Of a stretch of DNA of 64,000 nt, positions 12,214 through 24,900 are shown piece after piece; the first letter of the stretch is position 1, and each line of letters opens with the position of its first letter. The position numbers and the translations under genes are program-made. The stretch spans positions 1,922,001 to 1,986,000 of the forward strand of contig JBLDXI010000021.1 in NCBI GenBank assembly GCA_047495785.1, written 5' to 3'. Source of the stretch: Lepidodermella squamata. Taxonomy: Eukaryota; Gastrotricha. The notes below the pieces were generated by a model. That model ran no database searches. It saw only the letters and a list, made by a program, of their open reading frames with translations, and was not told the origin of the DNA.

Positions 12214-14411
12214 ATGCCGAATGCGGTGACAATATCGTTGATACCAGCCCTCAGCCTCGTCTTATATCTATCTGCGAGCGTCACAGGTGGTTCGTCATCA
12301 CCTCGCGCCGTCATCTACGACCAGCCCATGTCACTTCGCCAAAGAGGCGGCTTTAAACAGCCGAATGGATGCCCGGCGAAATGTGAATGTGACGACAATT
12401 TATCCTCCACAGTTTGTTCCAGGCGGAATCTAATAGAAATTCCTGTTGTTCCTATCACATCGCTGTACGCCTATTTCGATAGGAATCCGTTCGAGCAACC
12501 GAGTCTTACCGCAGAAAACTTTACCAGCTTGCCGTACGTTCGGGGTTTATACCTTCGCGGATGTGGAATTATGAGTTTTGAAACGACGACATTCCGCGAA
12601 CTCAAATTTCTGCGCGAACTTGATCTTTCTTACAACAAAATTTCGCACATTCCACGGGGTGCTTTCGCCAACCTGCAGCTCGAATTCCTTGATCTAAGTT
12701 ACAATCCTGGCATCAAGCTGTTGCCAGATTCATTTTGCGGAGCAGCTATATCACGTTTATCATTTCGATGCTGCGATCTGGACAGCGTGAACGTGCAAAC
12801 CTTTCACCCTCTATTCGACTCTTTAACGAGTTTGACACTGAGTTGTAATGACCTCGAAACTATTCCAGCTCCATTGGTGTGGAGCCCAAGCCATCTAACT
12901 GCTCTCAACATTGCCGACAATCCTAGGCTAACTTGCGACTGCAATATGGTTTGGATCTCGCGGCGTCTAGCTCTGCAAAAGTAAGTTTTAATAGCTAATT
13001 CCTAAGTCTAAGACCAAAGGATTAATAAAATAGCTAGCTAAGAATTTCAATGAAGATGGAGTACGTTAAGTTGAAGCTTCAGTAAAGATAATTCATATTT
13101 TTCCAAGTCTCTTTGCAATCTGAATTGTAAATTTCCCGATTTCGCGAGATTTTTCTGACGAGATAGAGTTCCACCTCAAATAAGTACGGAATTCTCTTTG
13201 AATGATCGAAAGGGACATTTTAATTTTTCCAATTTCATCTTCTTTTTTTTAGGCAAATTTTCAAGGTGGATTACATGCCGAAGGACTGCACGGGTGACTC
13301 GGCTATTGTCGTGCACAGTGATGATGGCACTGTCGCTGGAAACTGCTCGACTGACACAGTCATGCTCCGCGACATCGACTACGGCCTATGCGTTCGTTCG
13401 TTGGAAGCGCTTCGCACCATGATGTCGCTAACTGTACCACAAGCGTCGACGCAAACATCGACGTTAGTAACTCCAAGAAGACGCAATAAATCTAGCTCGA
13501 GAACCTTTCAGCCCACATTAACTACTGCGGATGATTCAATAATTCATGAAACAACGATAAGTAGCACTTTGGAAGTAACAACATCGGCAATAACAACAAC
13601 AAAAACAACGACGACAATGGCAGCCACAACCACAACAATATTGGCCACTTCGACATTAACTACAGAAACGCAAGACTATATAGTGCCTGATGAGGAGATA
13701 CCCCAAACCGCTCAACCTTTGTGGACGTCTCTAACTCAGGTGCCAATCGCGACGAACGACAACAGCAGCGACAATAACGCAACAACCGGTTTAGCATGTA
13801 ATGTTAACATTTCTTTTCCCGTAATCGGAACTGGTTCTGATAACAAGGAAGCAGAACCAACCTGGCCGATGTTGTACACCCGGGCGCAAATGTTTGTGGC
13901 GTGCATCGCCTCGGCGACGTTCACCTTCGCCACCGCCGTTTTGTGTTATTGTGCGAATCGCCTGTGCGCCAACTGGGTTGGAAATCACCGGCGTCGACTC
14001 GAGGCAAAGCGACGCGGCGATCGAGCTGCCTGGGCCAAGTCCTGCACTGTTTGCGCGGCTAATGGCACCGCACCGGTCCAGGGCGCTGTCGCCACTGTGC
14101 CACTGTTGGCGCCGAACTCTGCTCTCGTGAATAATCTCGGTGACAGCAGCTCAGTCCGAAGTCACCCGTACCCGTATCACAGGCCGGGCAGACAGTCGGC
14201 GCCGTACAGCAACGGCTGTGGGCTGGCGCTGAAACAGAGCACTAGCTATCCGAGCGGTGACCTGCGAAACAACTCGGCGTCGAGTATGTACTCACAGCAG
14301 TCGTCGCCTGTCGCCGGCTACGGCCGGGTGGGCGCCACCAAGACGTCGGCGCACGCCGTCAACCCCGCCAATAAACAAACATTTAATGTTCGCGTGGCTG
14401 TCGCTAAGTGA
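12214..14411 (+). CDS. Leucine-rich-repeat single-pass membrane protein
   Basis: Two exons, 12214-12980 and 13253-14411, join in phase to 641 residues. The chosen ATG gives a signal peptide (MPNAVTISLIPALSLVLYLS). An LRR N-cap follows (CPAKCECDDN, about residues 50-60), then about five to six leucine-rich repeats with LxxLDLSYN units, and a C-cap beginning LTCDCNMVW. A Thr/Ser-rich, probably O-glycosylated stalk follows, then a membrane helix (MFVACIASATFTFATAVLCY) and a ~170-residue cytoplasmic tail rich in Ser, Pro and Tyr. This architecture is that of animal cell-surface adhesion or receptor LRR proteins (for example the Kekkon, Slitrk or LRRC type), but no immunoglobulin domain is present. 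The ligand is unknown. The intron falls inside the C-cap. Confidence 0.88.
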
Positions 14412-14990
14412 CATGACGCCCTAATTAGTCGCCGTCGTGCTTCTCTAGCGTCGTCTTGTCTACCTATACAGCATGTCTTACTTATTTTATAGCTTCGTGC
14501 AAGGCCGGGTGCTCCAGTAGCCGCCTTTGGATGATTCGGATATGATGCGCAATTTAAATAGTAAAAGTAAAAATGACTGTTGATAGAGTCGAAAGCAAAC
14601 TGACTGATTCTTTCATACTGACAAAACAGATCTAATTTATCCTGAAGAGAAAACTTCGTCCCGAAAGTAGCCGCGGATATTTGAGTTCAAAATTCAATCC
14701 CGCGGGAAAATGTACGCCGCAAGTTTTAATTAAGCAAAGCGCGAAGGTTGTGCCAATTGTTGAAGAATCAACAAGATGATGGGAAGTTTTTAGAATAGCG
14801 AACGAATTTGGGATAATAACCTTATGATTCGATTTAGAGGCATTTGCTGTTAAAACTATAAATTGTTATGCTTGTCGAAATCGAAGCGGCTCATGTTATA
14901 AAAAAAACTTGATAACCCAGAGATTTAAAAAATGGCAATTTGGCAAACTACCTAAATCTTATCCAGAGTAAAAAGAAATTCTCGTCGGCA
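14412..14990. other. Convergent 3' region
   Basis: Non-coding sequence between the LRR gene and the minus-strand Ly6 gene, presumably holding both 3' UTRs. Additional Ly6 exons could be hidden here, because the second Ly6 domain looks incomplete, but I could not find one. Confidence 0.4.
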
Positions 14991-15987
14991 TTATAATTTA
15001 AAGAATAAAGTTGAATTATAGCAAAATGTAATTACCACGCAGTAGCTCCGGCGGTTGGGAGGGCAATAGGCTGGAGTAGGGACATTTTTACTGCCACAGT
15101 CGTAACATTCGTAACATCGTTCAACAGGAGCTTTCGTCGTTGTTTCAACATCTACAGCAAAACATCACCCGATGTAAACAAGCAAATTGACATTACAGGT
15201 AGGCTTACATATGGCGAGCGATCTCTCTGTAGTGGAAGATGCTGCTGGTGGCGGTCGAAATGTGGTTGACATGCTCCACCATGTCGGCCAGACAAAGTCA
15301 CTCGTGCCTTGTTGAGGCGGGGTCATTGGCGGTGGCTGTGGGCGCCATGTTGTCATTGCCGCCGTCGTTCCGGGTGTGAACCAAACAGGCGGGTTCGATG
15401 TTAACAGTTGCTCATAGCAGTTGGATCCAAAACAGTTGCACATATCCTTCTGGCAACACAACGTTTGCGGATCTGTGGGTCTGGAGGAAGGGTAAAATGT
15501 TTAAAAAAGTGTTGGCGTGATCATTGAAAATCGTTACCGGCAAGTTTCTGTGCATCCCATCATCACGTTGTATTGAGTTGCCCATGACTAATTATGTAGA
15601 AAAAATAAAATAATTAAAAATCAAGCCAGACAGAATTTGTATTCCGTTTCCCTGTCAAAGCTAGGAATAGGCAAGGTAAGTGATTTTACTCAGGAATTAA
15701 GGATAAAAAAGGGTAAAAATGGCGTCCCGCCACCAACTTACATAGAGGCTTACTTTGCACCAATACTGATTTGGTGCACACTGTTCGACGGATACAGCCC
15801 CAGTTTGGCTGTTCGAAGGTCGGCTGCAAGAGTCAGGGACTCCGAAGCATCTTAGACAGTAGAGGGCACCTGAAAAGATTGAATGTAAAGCATGATTTTT
15901 GGCAATCGATGACACCCTACCGGCAGCTGGAATGTTGGCAAGGAGGATAAAAACGGTAGAAAATGACAATAAAGCGCTCTGCGTCAT
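14991..15987 (-). CDS. Secreted three-finger (Ly6/uPAR) domain protein with Pro/Thr-rich linker
   Basis: Exons read 15987-15921, 15869-15754, 15587-15538, 15480-15209 and 15151-14991, 221 residues in phase. The start at 15987 gives a signal peptide (MTQSALLSFSTVFILLANIP); an in-frame ATG at 16047 would only add an N-terminal extension. The first domain opens with the Ly6 LYCLRC motif, contains further Cys residues (CSRPSN, EQCAPNQYWCK, GCTETCR) and closes with the diagnostic CCQKDMCN. A ~75-residue Trp/Pro/Thr-rich linker follows. A second half-domain starts CYECYDCG with CPPNRRSYC and then runs into a stop. Either the second domain is truncated or its last exon was missed. Ly6 proteins are extracellular, often GPI-anchored; no anchor signal is visible in this model. 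Function not assigned. Confidence 0.7.
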
Positions 15988-17190
15988 GCTTATTGGCGGC
16001 GAAGGATTATTGGTTTGTGAAAATAGTAATTTCATATTCGACCCCAACAGCCTGTAGTCACTTGTAACGGTGGCGTATGTTGACTACAGGTTGATCGATT
16101 GGGTGTTAAACTGCTGGCTTTCGGTGCTAGTGATATGTTTCTCGTGTTTCAGACAATTGAAAGCTGCTACAAGAGCGCTGCAATAAAACTGGTAAGGTGC
16201 TTATATCAATCGACAGCTCTAACACGTGTTTGTTCCCAACGGTTTCTTGTTAAATAACTCGAAGTGTCTCGAATGTGCGTCTGGCCCTCGTCGTGTTGTA
16301 AAGACTAGGTATATCATTTCTCAATAGGCATCTTTTTGTTGTCATCGCGCTCGTCGTTGCTTGTTAACAGGTGCGTTAGAGCCGGGACCAGCGCCAATAA
16401 ATAGAGCTAAATTTGTAGCGCATCGTTGTCTTCTTCGCAAATTCAACCGTAGAAATGTCACGAAAAATTAAGCGCGCCGTCATTCCTGAGCGCGCGTGTT
16501 CGGCACACCTTCGCGCCGCCGGGCCCCGCTGCTTCGCGAGTCATGTATGTGCGCATTTGTTGCTAACACGAACGAATTATCTCGCACATGTTTGCCATCG
16601 CACAGTTTTGTCTGTTTGTTTTGTTCGAGCCCGCGAGCACAACGCGACGCCTCATCATTTTATTAACTACTCATAATTTTGTTCAATTGAAGCCAGCAAC
16701 AAAGTGCCATTTAGTCAGCAACTTTGTTCATCACCGGCAAGCGCTGGCCGGCCCTGATGTGAGCTAGAAATATCAAGAGAAAAAAAACCTCGTCTTATGT
16801 TTGCGGATGCTATCATAAGTCGTTGCATTTCGTGTTAGGCTTTAATGTCGTCATTCTCAGCCGGGCACGTTTTAATTGCATTTTACGCCTGTGCTTTTTG
16901 CCGCAATTTTAAGACGTGACAGCCCGCGCACCGTCGCTAGCCCCCAGCGCGTAAAGTATTTTTTGCGAATACACAGCGCTTTTACCGAAGTCCAGATAGT
17001 ATGCTTTTAGAATTAAAATCACAGCAGTGTGAAAGGTGGCCATAGCAGCAGCGCCCTTACTCGCATTGATACTGTTTGGGCAATATACATTATTTATTCC
17101 AGTCTGCAGCATCAGATAAACACACATAATTGTGTATAAATCGCTGAAAAAACCTAAACTCAGTTTATAATTTTCCGTCATATAAAAATA
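15988..17190. other. Intergenic, no supported gene
   Basis: Upstream regions of the minus-strand Ly6 gene and the plus-strand gene at 17191. Short open frames at 16455-16676 (+) and 16909-17181 (-) have no domain features. Confidence 0.45.
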
Positions 17191-17973
17191 ATGGCTGTCG
17201 ATAAACGGAAGTATAACATAATGGAGTTTTTCGGGAAAACATCATATGCTGAAACTCACCGAGCGTTCCCTGGCGCAAAGCCAATGGACAAAATTTTTCG
17301 GCCTTTCGCGAGACCGTTCCAACCATGTCGCTTACCTTTTCATTACGAAAGTGCCAACTCAGCTGCTTACACGAGAGACGCGGTTTCCGGAAATATTCCG
17401 CCCCACATCGGCGCTTGGGCGCGGCGAGATGGAGCGCGAACGATTGGTTCGAGCGATCCGCTTGAAATTTCAACATCATACTCTAAATCCTATCAGAACC
17501 CTCATGTTCACATGAACCCTATGGAAAAAGCTCGAGAAACTGCCTACGGTATTACTTTTATTTAAATTTAAGATGGACATAATTTTAGCTTTTATGCAGC
17601 CGAGGAGTACACACACAATAGACCGAATGCCTCAACTCAATTATGCAGCAGCACAAATTTCAATAACAATTCTAATTGCAAACCCTATAGCATCCAGACA
17701 CAGGGGCCAAATGTAGTTTGCACCACCCAGCCAGCCGTAGGTCTTGCAGCAGGCAATCGGTCGTTCCTACCGTACCGTGCCGTTACCTTCAACGGTTACC
17801 GCACCTACGACTCAGAGTATACCAACCAATATCGCGACTATAGTGGAGTTAAGGTTGAACTTTGATATTTCTTCAGGCGTGGTTCATCTTAATTTACTGT
17901 GTTTACACAGGAATATTGCAAACGGCCAGGTCAAAGCAGCACGATAACTTGTACCGTCCAACCAGCAATGTAA
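17191..17973 (+). CDS. Unknown Tyr/Asn-rich protein, possibly ciliary or sperm microtubule-associated
   Basis: The proposed exons are 17191-17548, 17573-17853 and 17911-17973, 233 residues ending EYCKRPGQSSTITCTVQPAM. There is no signal peptide or membrane segment. Recurrent short motifs with spaced aromatics (KTSYAETH, TSYSKSYQNP, RTYDSEYTNQY) resemble those of axonemal or sperm microtubule-inner proteins and SAXO-type proteins, but this is only a resemblance of style. The first splice is uncertain: the clean in-phase solution needs a 24-nt intron (17549-17572). A donor at 17447 would also be in phase (126-nt intron, 199 residues) but discards open coding-looking sequence. The gene converges with UVSSA, leaving a 119-bp gap between stop codons. 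Confidence 0.6.
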
Positions 17974-18092
17974 AGCAGTTGGACCAATTTTGATACAAAA
18001 CAGGCTGACTCAATAAGCATCTTTTTTATTGTATCAATACATTATTTGAAAATATACAGGCATTAAAAAAGCGAATACTCGATGAAGAAGAA

Positions 18093-20118
18093 CTACAAGT
18101 TTTGTGATAGCGAATAATTGAAGCTATGTGCGAAGCGATCGTTATGCCGTTTGATATCTCTTCGATTCATATCACCAGCAACACGATCAGCACCAGATTT
18201 GATCTTTTTCGCAATTCGAGTTTTAGGAGTTACAGGCTTTAGTTCTGTAACACCCTTCCGCTTTCGACTCTTCTTCACAGGCGCTGTCAGATTTATACCA
18301 AGGGCGGCAGAAATATCTCTCTCCAAACTCACATCACGCCAATTTGAGGTAGACGGTTCTTTTGAAGAATGTTTGACTACTTTATCGAAATTCTGGCCGA
18401 TGGGGCCATGAAATGGGCATTTGACTTTATCTCGTCTGGGGCAAAATTTGCCATCCCCGATTGGGGCTCCACAAACTGGTGCGCTTTCTCTCGGTGTATC
18501 GTCCTTGGTAATGTAGTAATATGTTCTCGTGGATACTGCTTCAGCAAGCATTGAAGAAGCCGCTGATTTCCCGTGAACCTCTGGGTCGTACTCAGATGAT
18601 CTACACCAAATATTATCATCTTTCGAGTGCAGTCTAGTGAATGAAGGGTCGGCATTGTAATCTTCCGATGGGATTTCAGATAGAAGTAATTTTGGAATAT
18701 TGTTAGCCGGTGATTTGCCGTGGCTGGGTGACCTGGCGGCATTCGAAGTAACAGGCTTGTCAGGCTTCGAAACCTTCGGCGGTGCAGTTAAACGCTCTTG
18801 CAACACTCTGTCAGCGGTGATTTCATCGGTTACATGATTTGCGGGAACGTCCACCCACTCTTCGTCGTCACTGCTATTTGCCTCGACCGATTTCTTCTGC
18901 CATCTGATGGTAATTCGTTCGTAGGCAGCTTTAGCTTTGCACAAATCAGCTTTCATGTCGATAGCTGTCTTCAACGTGGTTTCAGCCGCGCCAAGTTTAG
19001 ACATTTTTTCAAGTAGACCAGCAACGACTGGAAGGTGATGTTTAGAGCAAGCTAAATAACAGCTTTTGAAATTCTCTAACACATCTGTGTTGTCTTCATT
19101 CTCTATCAATTCCGAACTCGCACCAATAGGCACAACAACTGAGACGGGGACACCAGGTAAGTATCCCGACTCCCTGAGATCGAATTCTCCTGTAGATGAA
19201 GTTTCAGCTTCCTTCGTCAATGTTGTATCGGAGGATATAGCAGCTATTCCTAGTGGAAATCCGAAGTTTTCAGGACTTGGCATCAACAGTCTCAAGCATG
19301 ACCAAAATTGTTCCAAGTTTTCAGCAACCTCATCACGTTTGCCTAATGATGAAGAGTATAGAACGCTTAAAATTTTATGAAATCCGAAATCACCTTCAAA
19401 TTCTTCAACCGCCTTGCTTAATTGAAGCTGCTTGACTCTTTGAAGCCTTTCATTGACAGGGGCAGACGGAAGTGTTGGCGCCTCAAAATTTATCTGAATA
19501 ACACGTAATTGCCAGAAAAACATTGGGAAAATCGAAATAACAACCTTGTAAACGTTTTGCATGAACTTGTAAATTAGTTCCAGCTCCATGTATGTCTTTC
19601 CATATTTAGTTTTCCAAGCGGCTATTGTTCGGCATGCATCACGAGATAGACGCATTGCTGCTGTTCGAGGGGGTGGCAAAGGCTTTTCACTGTCAGTTTC
19701 TGAATGAATTAAAATACCGCATAGAAGCGATAAGCCATACTAATCACATAATGAAACTAACCAACAACAAGATGAACAAGGTCTTTCAATCTATCGATTA
19801 CGCATTGTCGGAAAGTTTCGAAGTTGTCAAACAAAGAGGCAATGACTTGAAAAGACGATAACCGTATCTCGGCGTGGGGCTTACGAAGCTGTGAGAAAAT
19901 GTCTTTAAACGCCTCGTTAACGTTGGATGCTGCACACCTGTAGAATATGATATAATTTAATAAAAAAAGTAACCATAAGTTCAACACCGCAACCTACCGA
20001 CACAAAGTAGTCAGCTCAGAAATCTGCGCATCGTCCAATTCCTCTTTCCCAGATTCCGTAAGTGACTTCACGAGTTTCTGTACAGGTGTGACACTCTTCC
20101 CCTTTTTCGGAGGCATGG
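18093..20118 (-). CDS. UVSSA: UV-stimulated scaffold protein A (UVSSA)
   Basis: Exons read 20118-19998, 19937-19762, 19699-19545 and 19493-18093, about 616 residues. UVSSA binds stalled RNA polymerase II and recruits TFIIH in transcription-coupled nucleotide excision repair. The N-terminal VHS-like domain shows KLVKSLTESG, then PHAEIRLSSFQVIASLF, then the AWKTKYGKTY segment, all matching the human order. The C-terminal DUF2043 zinc motif is present as CGAPIGDGKFCPRRDKVKCPFH (Cys-x7-Cys-x6-Cys-x2-His in essence), followed by a basic tail. The first exon has a problem: from the ATG at 20118 the frame breaks at a run of six C on the plus strand (20099-20104), and two fewer bases would restore the conserved frame. 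The intron at 19494-19544 is 51 nt and open in frame. The gene is divergent from the coiled-coil gene at 20396. Confidence 0.88.
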
Positions 20119-20395
20119 CTCGACGATCACGGCTCGGCAGAATACCAGCTGAAAACGCAATCGCGAAAAATCTCGCTCAGATCTTCGCGCAGACTGTTGC
20201 GTCAATTGATGCTATAATTTGATAATCACATTTTGTTATGAATTACATTTAAAATTATATAAAACAGCTGAAAATAAAATAATACATATTTTACAAAAAT
20301 TGATTTATTGCGTCCTTAGTTTCAGCAGCGTCCACCCTTTGCAAGTCGAAGTCACCTCTTTACTTCACCTGGTTTAATTTTGTCCCCTTCCAAGA
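20119..20395. promoter_or_regulatory. Shared divergent promoter region of UVSSA and the coiled-coil gene
   Basis: Only 277 bases separate the two start codons, so regulatory elements of both genes must overlap here unless 5' UTR exons lie elsewhere. An acceptor-like CCTTCCAAG lies directly before the plus-strand ATG and TTTTCAG lies upstream of the minus-strand start. No TATA box is obvious. Confidence 0.4.
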
Positions 20396-21986
20396 ATGTC
20401 TGATCATGGTCGGCGAGTGCGAATAAGGAATGACGATGATGACGATGTATATGCTGCAACCTCTAGTCGCTCGATGCGAGATGCATCTCCCCGCTCTGGT
20501 AATCGAGAAAGCAATGATGTTAGAGATTCATCTGAGAAACCGTCTGAAAGGCCACCAGTTTCATCAAAGCCACGTCCTAAGAGCTCGGGTCTCTGGGAAA
20601 AAATCAAACGACGAGAACAGCGAGAACAACAACTAAGAGAGCGGGGATTTTTTGAACATGCACCTCCAGACTTTGTCGACATGCAAAATGAGCCAGATTA
20701 TTGTGGAGACCGCAATCCTTATTTCATGGAAGATCGTCCTAAGCGACGTACTCTTTATTATTCGAAAAAAGGCGGAGATGCATCATATATTGACGTTGTA
20801 GCCGAGGTTCAGAGAGATGACGGAGCTTATGTTGATGTCAAGCCGTTTGAAGATCCTCAAGAACCTCCTGCAACTCTAACTTCTAAGTTTGGCGCTATGC
20901 GACTGAACGGAAAGCCCAACGCTGTGCAGTACTCTTATGACGATTCAACAGTGAACTATTCTAATGTCAGTAACACTAAAGAGCTTCGCCAGGTATTAAA
21001 CAGATTTTATTTTGCGATTCATCGCACATATGATTTGCTAATTAGGTGGTTTACGAAGACTGGCTCGGTCGAAAAGCTGCTATGGTTCGAGCAGAACAAA
21101 AACGTAGAGAAGCTGTGAAACGTGAAGAAGCCAGACTTCAAGAAGAGGTTTGAATTTATTGAATTGGTATTATTCAACTCGCATTTTTACCGTATAAGGA
21201 GTTCAAGAACAAAGTTATGGCTTCGAAGGCAGCGTATATGCAATGGAGAAAGGAAAAGGATGAAGCATGGGCTCAAAAGATAAAGGAAAAAGTAGAAAAA
21301 CAGAAGGCAGAGCAGCTTAAGATGCAAAAGACGGCGGAGGTCAAGCGGAAAACGAAACAGGTATAAACATACGAAATAGCCCAACATATCTAAGATTTCA
21401 TTTTAATCTTCATAGTATGTTCGAGCTTGGTTATCAGAACGGCCTAATAGCGCCGTTGATGCAGAGAAAGCCGCAATTGAACGTCGTCGTCGGGCCAAGG
21501 AGCAGAAACTAGCCAGAGAGGAAGAGGAGCAGAAAAAGAAGGAGCTGTGTGAAAGTGCATTTAAAAAATGGTAAGCTTTACATTTTCTTTTTTTACCACA
21601 TCCAATTAAATTCGCCATGAAATTTATAACAGGCAAGAAGAGAAAATTGAATTGGCCAAAAAGCAGGTGATTGAACAACAAAAGCTCATAAAGCAGCAGA
21701 AAGCTGCCGAATTCAACAAGCGATTGGAGCGCGACCAACAAGCCGTAAATTCATACGAAATGTGGTTGGAGCGAAAGGTAAGGTTGTTAACTGATTGTAA
21801 ATATAGTCTCAATCATGATTTATTCAGGAGAAGCAAATGCAACAAGAGAGCCGTACAAGACGAGCGTCGTCTGCTATCAGTGGATCGATGGGTCGCTTAT
21901 CGTCGAGAAGTGATTTTATCGATGAAAGGCCGCCATTTTTTCCAGCTAGTCGCACTGTACCCCGACCTCTCGTTCGGCTGACCTGA
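20396..21986 (+). CDS. Coiled-coil protein with W-x-x-K repeats (CCDC181/MAP9-like)
   Basis: Six exons (20396-20992, 21046-21147, 21199-21360, 21416-21570, 21633-21777, 21828-21986) give 439 residues; all introns are 50-62 nt. The N-terminal ~200 residues are charged and disordered, with the conserved-looking block GLWEKIKRREQREQQLRERG and PYFMEDRPKRR. The C-terminal half is a highly charged helix with regularly spaced W..(R/K)K units: YEDWLGRK, YMQWRKEK, VRAWLSER, FKKWQEEK and YEMWLERK. This spacing is typical of microtubule-binding cilium-associated coiled-coil proteins such as CCDC181, CCDC34 and MAP9. CCDC181 is my best guess because of the N-terminal block, but an alignment is needed to choose. 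The protein is probably cytoskeletal. Confidence 0.8.
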
Positions 21987-24900
21987 GATTGTTAACCGTT
22001 TATTATTTTTCGTTTATCTGTCAAGCTTATTTCTCTATACCTATCAATGCTTATAAAGGAGAGCTCTAAAAATGTACATCTAATTTATTGCTGATGGCTG
22101 TCTAAAAGGCTGCGAAAATTCGACGGTGTGAGTGTTAGTTATGCGACACTTATATCTATCTGCATAATGAAGTATATTCCATTCACAAGTGGATTATTGT
22201 ACCTAATTTATAAATCATTGTGGTAAAAGTTTATGAATGTGATGCTGTGTGATACTATCTAAAGTCTGCTTTTAGATTTAAATAAAGCGATTTTTTCATG
22301 TTTTTTGTTCCAAAATATTGGGGAAATTGGAGTGTAGTTTTTACGGCTAATGCCTGATGCCTGAGGCCAGTGAAAATAATGCATCGGGAACTGAACTCGT
22401 GCATATGCATAGCCGTTGGAGCAAAAACAATCATTCGGCAATGATTCATTCACGCAAAATCATGATTTGTTCCTCAGGGGTATTTTCAGCTGGCCATTAG
22501 CAGTTGTAAAAGTGGTAGAGGCTTGATAGAAGTGGTCATCATCGCTCTGGTGCACTCGCCAGCATAAATAATAAGAATTGAATACGAATAAGACTCATTT
22601 TTGTTTTTATTGTATTTAGTCAGAAGAATTGGAACCTTATAGCTTCCGATAGGTTATTAGTTAGCGGCTCTTCTTCAACCAGTGAACCTTCCCAGCTCAG
22701 ATGCATTATCTTCCTTTTCTCAAGTCTTGAAATCGTTGATTGTGGCTCTTAAGAGGACAAAGCGTAGAGCAAGTTCACATTGCTAGTTGCCGTCGGGCAA
22801 CACGCACGGCTTTCTTCTGAGAACGTCGACACCTTTTGTTTAGCGTTTTATGTAGTTTCATGCGACGAACGCAGCGACAAACATCCGCTTTAAAGATAGA
22901 GATTAGCGAGCTCTGTATTTGTTGGCTTATTCGTAATATATTAACAGATCATCGCGAATCCGTTTTTGATTTCATCAACAAACCCGTGTTGTTTTCTTTT
23001 TTATTTCTAGAACAACCTAAAATTACACGCATTATTAACAGTCTAGCTAAGCGAATTGACATACTGTCAAGCGCCGTAGGGTGTCCAACAGCATATTTTC
23101 GCATTGAATTTCAGCAAGATAATTCTTTTGAAAAACATGCACGTGCGAACCGAAGTACACCAGCGCAGATGCAGTCGCAGGCACCTATTGCAGCAAGCAA
23201 AACAACGCGCGGGAATAAAAGACATGCGCTATTAATAATATTTATTCACATTTGTCATAATTTCATCTTCACCGCAAAATCGCGCCTTGTTGTTTTCTTT
23301 TTTCTCATCACTCATCACTCATCTCGTACGTTTGGCTTTAAAATGCGCATGCTTTAAAATGGATGATACCTGATGTAATTTACAGGTGGTAGGTATAGAG
23401 ATCTCATTTAAATTAATACAAATGCAATGAAATGTTTCCTCCTTCACGTAAAATATCTCCTCTCTTTATCATATTAGGTGAAATATATTACAACAACAAG
23501 TGTGAATAAGCGAGTAGATTCCTTGCCCATTACTAATAGATAACACCTCTTAACAGCAAATGAGTCATGGGATAGTTTTTTCAGGAGCTTGATGGAATTT
23601 GTTCTCTTTATCAAAGTCAGTAAAGCTTTTTTAAATATTATATCAAAATAATCCGCTCCGATAATCTTATCGCGCGGACGTTTATTTGATGTTGCGGTCA
23701 AATTTATTGCCAACGCATGGCGCCGCTCACGCACATGTCACGTCGCCCTTGCGAGGCCGCGCCACCGCCGCCACCTTGTTAGCCTATAAATCAAACGCCC
23801 GTTTGTCGGCTCGTCTAATAGGCTTCGGCTACGCTTTTGTGCCCATAAAATACTAAACGCGTCTCTCAATAACAGCTTAATGCAACGAATTTTTTTAGTT
23901 GGATCAGTAGTACATACGCTTGATTGAACAGACACGCGCTACCGGCTTGCAAGGTGTGTCAGTCTCAATAGCTAGTTCACTCCCTAGGTACGTGACTTGC
24001 CGCCTTTTATGGACAACAAAAATGCAGATCTGTTTGAATTGCAGATGCTGCCACACGCCGGTAGCATTTTTATTGCTAAATTATTATAATATTCTCGTTT
24101 ATCAATTACACATACGCAACATGGGTAGTTTTTGTGGGAAAATTTCTACCTCATTTAACTAATGAAAATTTGACATTCATTTAGCGTTAGACAAACAGCG
24201 TCTTCCTCATGAACTACGACTGTTAGTATTTCGCATTGCATCAACCTTTTTTATCAAGGCTGGAAATGCTAGTTTTCTATGTGAGTATACCTTGACCGTA
24301 TCGCTGTTAGAATTTATCATCGATGCTATCATCGTTTTTGCATTTGTTCGTTTAGGATCCGAGGAATAATAATCATAACTGTTATTATTATTGTTGTTTA
24401 TTGCGCGTGCCGTTTGCGGGATATCGCAAAATCTTTCAGCAAAACATGGCATTGTCTGTTTAACTGATCACCTTCCCGGCTGAAACATGGCCCCCGTGAT
24501 GAATTCATCTGTTAAGCAGCGATGTAAAACATTGAGCAATAATCATTCTACACGCTTGGTCTAAGGGAGGATAATTTACCGCAATATGCTCGCTGAGATA
24601 TGATTTCGTTCGCTTCTAGTAACTATAACATTATTGAACGCGTGATTAATAGTAATAAGACATGGCTGAGATAGCTCCAAGTCAGCTTCGGAAATTGCGG
24701 GCGCAATTATCATACGATCAAGCTTACCTAAATGTGTAGTAATATAAGTCAGAGCGCGCGTAGGGATTTGCGCTGGTGCTATCTATTAAGCTGAATGATG
24801 AAACTAATAATAGATGGTTGATGGAGTCGTCTTACAGTAAACCTGCGCAACTTTTATTACAGTTTGGCAATAAATGGCCCGGGCTAATACCTAGTAATAA

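Noticed and set aside
22836-23357. 173-codon open frame on the plus strand
   Set aside because: Composition looks like chance in AT-rich DNA; no signal peptide, domain, splice partner or codon bias like neighbouring genes.
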